Shown here: positions 5,111-5,776 of the stretch, in pieces
Numbering within the stretch: position 1 is the stretch's first letter
Layout: each line of letters begins with the position of its first letter
NCBI GenBank assembly: GCA_011176655.1
Contig: DUEB01000187.1
Coordinates: 1-5,776 of the forward strand
Direction of reading: 5' to 3'
DNA length: 5,776 bases
Source: Dehalococcoidia bacterium
GTDB taxonomy: Bacteria; Chloroflexota; Dehalococcoidia; Dehalococcoidales; UBA5760
Translations under genes and position numbers: made by a program
Notes under the pieces: model-generated
Seen by the model: only the letters and a program-made list of their open reading frames with translations
Database searches by the model: none
Told to the model about the DNA's origin: nothing

Positions 5111-5776
5111 CTTTGTCCTGGTAGAGACCGGTGATGTAGGGCGTAAATGGGCGCGGGTGGCGGTGGCTGTCTGTAACCGGCGCTTCGGTGTCGGGGCTGA
5201 CGGCCTATTGTTACTGCTCCCCTCAGAGGTGGCGGATGTCGGGATGCGTATCTTCAACGCCGACGGGTCTGAGGCGGAAGCCTGTGGAAACGGGCTGCGC
5301 TGCCTGGTGCGGTATGCCCTGGATAGGGGACTGGTGGCGGGCAGGGGAGATAGAGAGGTCTCGATTGAGACAGTAGCCGGGATAAGAAGCGCCCGCATTC
5401 GGGGGGAATCAGGCGGGTCGCCGGAAATCCAGGTTAGCCTGGGAGCGCCCAGATTTAAAGCCGAGGATATCCCGGTTTCGGTGGGGATTAGCGCCGGTCT
5501 AGTTGACATAAAGTCAATGCTGAGCTATACTGTTACCGTAGAAAGTAAGGAGCTGGGGCTCAATCTCGTCTCCATGGGAAACCCGCACGCTGTCCATTTC
5601 TTGAAGCAGTCGGTGGCTGATTTCCCCTTAGCGCAGCTGGGGCCCGGGGTGGAGCACCACGAAATATTCCCCCAGCGGGCCAACTTTGAGGTCGCCCGGG
5701 TGCTGAGCCGGGAAGAGATAGAAGCCCGGGTGTGGGAAAGAGGGGTGGGGGAGACCCTGGCCTGCGGCAGCGGGGC
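5076..5776 (+). CDS. dapF: Diaminopimelate epimerase, 3' end cut by the window
   Basis: DapF interconverts LL- and meso-diaminopimelate without a cofactor, using two cysteines, in lysine (and usually peptidoglycan) synthesis. The frame is open for 233 codons to the window edge; the family runs to about 275-285 residues, so roughly 45-50 are missing. Motifs seen are the N-terminal FAKLQGAGNDF (3-13, with N11), RRFGVGADG (35-43), FNADGSEAEACGNGLRC (60-76, first catalytic Cys C70), SMGNPHAVHF (166-175), ERGVGET (221-227) and ACGSG (229-233, second catalytic Cys C230). Both active-site cysteines are therefore inside the window. ATG at 5076 is required to include the conserved N-terminus and makes a 35-base overlap with miaA in another frame. 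Only a loose G-rich stretch (5062-5066) precedes it, so translational coupling to miaA is likely. Confidence 0.96.
   Translation, partial: MNFAKLQGAGNDFVLVETGDVGRKWARVAVAVCNRRFGVGADGLLLLLPSEVADVGMRIFNADGSEAEACGNGLRCLVRYALDRGLVAGRGDREVSIETVAGIRSARIRGESGGSPEIQVSLGAPRFKAEDIPVSVGISAGLVDIKSMLSYTVTVESKELGLNLVSMGNPHAVHFLKQSVADFPLAQLGPGVEHHEIFPQRANFEVARVLSREEIEARVWERGVGETLACGSG

Noticed and set aside
5093..5509. Minus-strand 138-codon frame opposite dapF
   Set aside because: Rich in Ser, Thr, Pro and Arg, as expected of an antisense shadow, and it overlaps the conserved dapF coding sequence throughout.

Overview
The window holds a conserved chromosomal housekeeping locus, not a mobile or defence region. 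On the plus strand five genes run head to tail from about 884 to the right edge: pgk (phosphoglycerate kinase), apgM (archaeal-type 2,3-bisphosphoglycerate-independent phosphoglycerate mutase), tpiA (triosephosphate isomerase), miaA (tRNA dimethylallyltransferase) and dapF (diaminopimelate epimerase, cut by the window end). Gaps are 2, 9 and 1 bases, followed by a 35-base overlap, so this is almost certainly one operon. On the minus strand are a small membrane protein of the COG2426 'small multidrug export' family (104-598) and the 5' half of a tRNA-Arg with anticodon TCT (1-42, cut by the left edge).

The likely source is an anaerobic bacterium of the Chloroflexota, class Dehalococcoidia or a near relative. 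This is inferred from the bacterial use of an archaeal-type phosphoglycerate mutase beside pgk and tpiA, from protein sequences that resemble what I recall of Dehalococcoides homologues, and from moderately high GC. It rests on recall, not on a search.

Region by region: 1-42 is the tRNA. 43-103 is a short spacer with a good sigma70-type promoter for the tRNA. 104-598 is the membrane protein gene. 599-883 is a 285-base divergent intergenic region with a strong minus-strand promoter (consensus -35), three short inverted repeats, and only a weak candidate promoter for pgk. 884-5776 is the five-gene operon.

Pgk, ApgM and TpiA are central triose-phosphate enzymes usable in glycolysis or gluconeogenesis. 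MiaA modifies A37 of tRNAs that read UNN codons. DapF makes meso-diaminopimelate for lysine and, where present, peptidoglycan. The most unusual sequence feature is in tpiA: the protein is 278 residues long against about 250 for the family, and the excess is one 24-codon in-frame insertion that looks like an old tandem duplication of the end of helix 1 plus strand 2 of the TIM barrel. Other points are a Glu where I expect a metal-binding His in ApgM, and a miaA stop codon formed by the codons of the conserved catalytic Asn-Asp of DapF. I see no CRISPR array, insertion sequence, prophage or clearly new multi-gene system.
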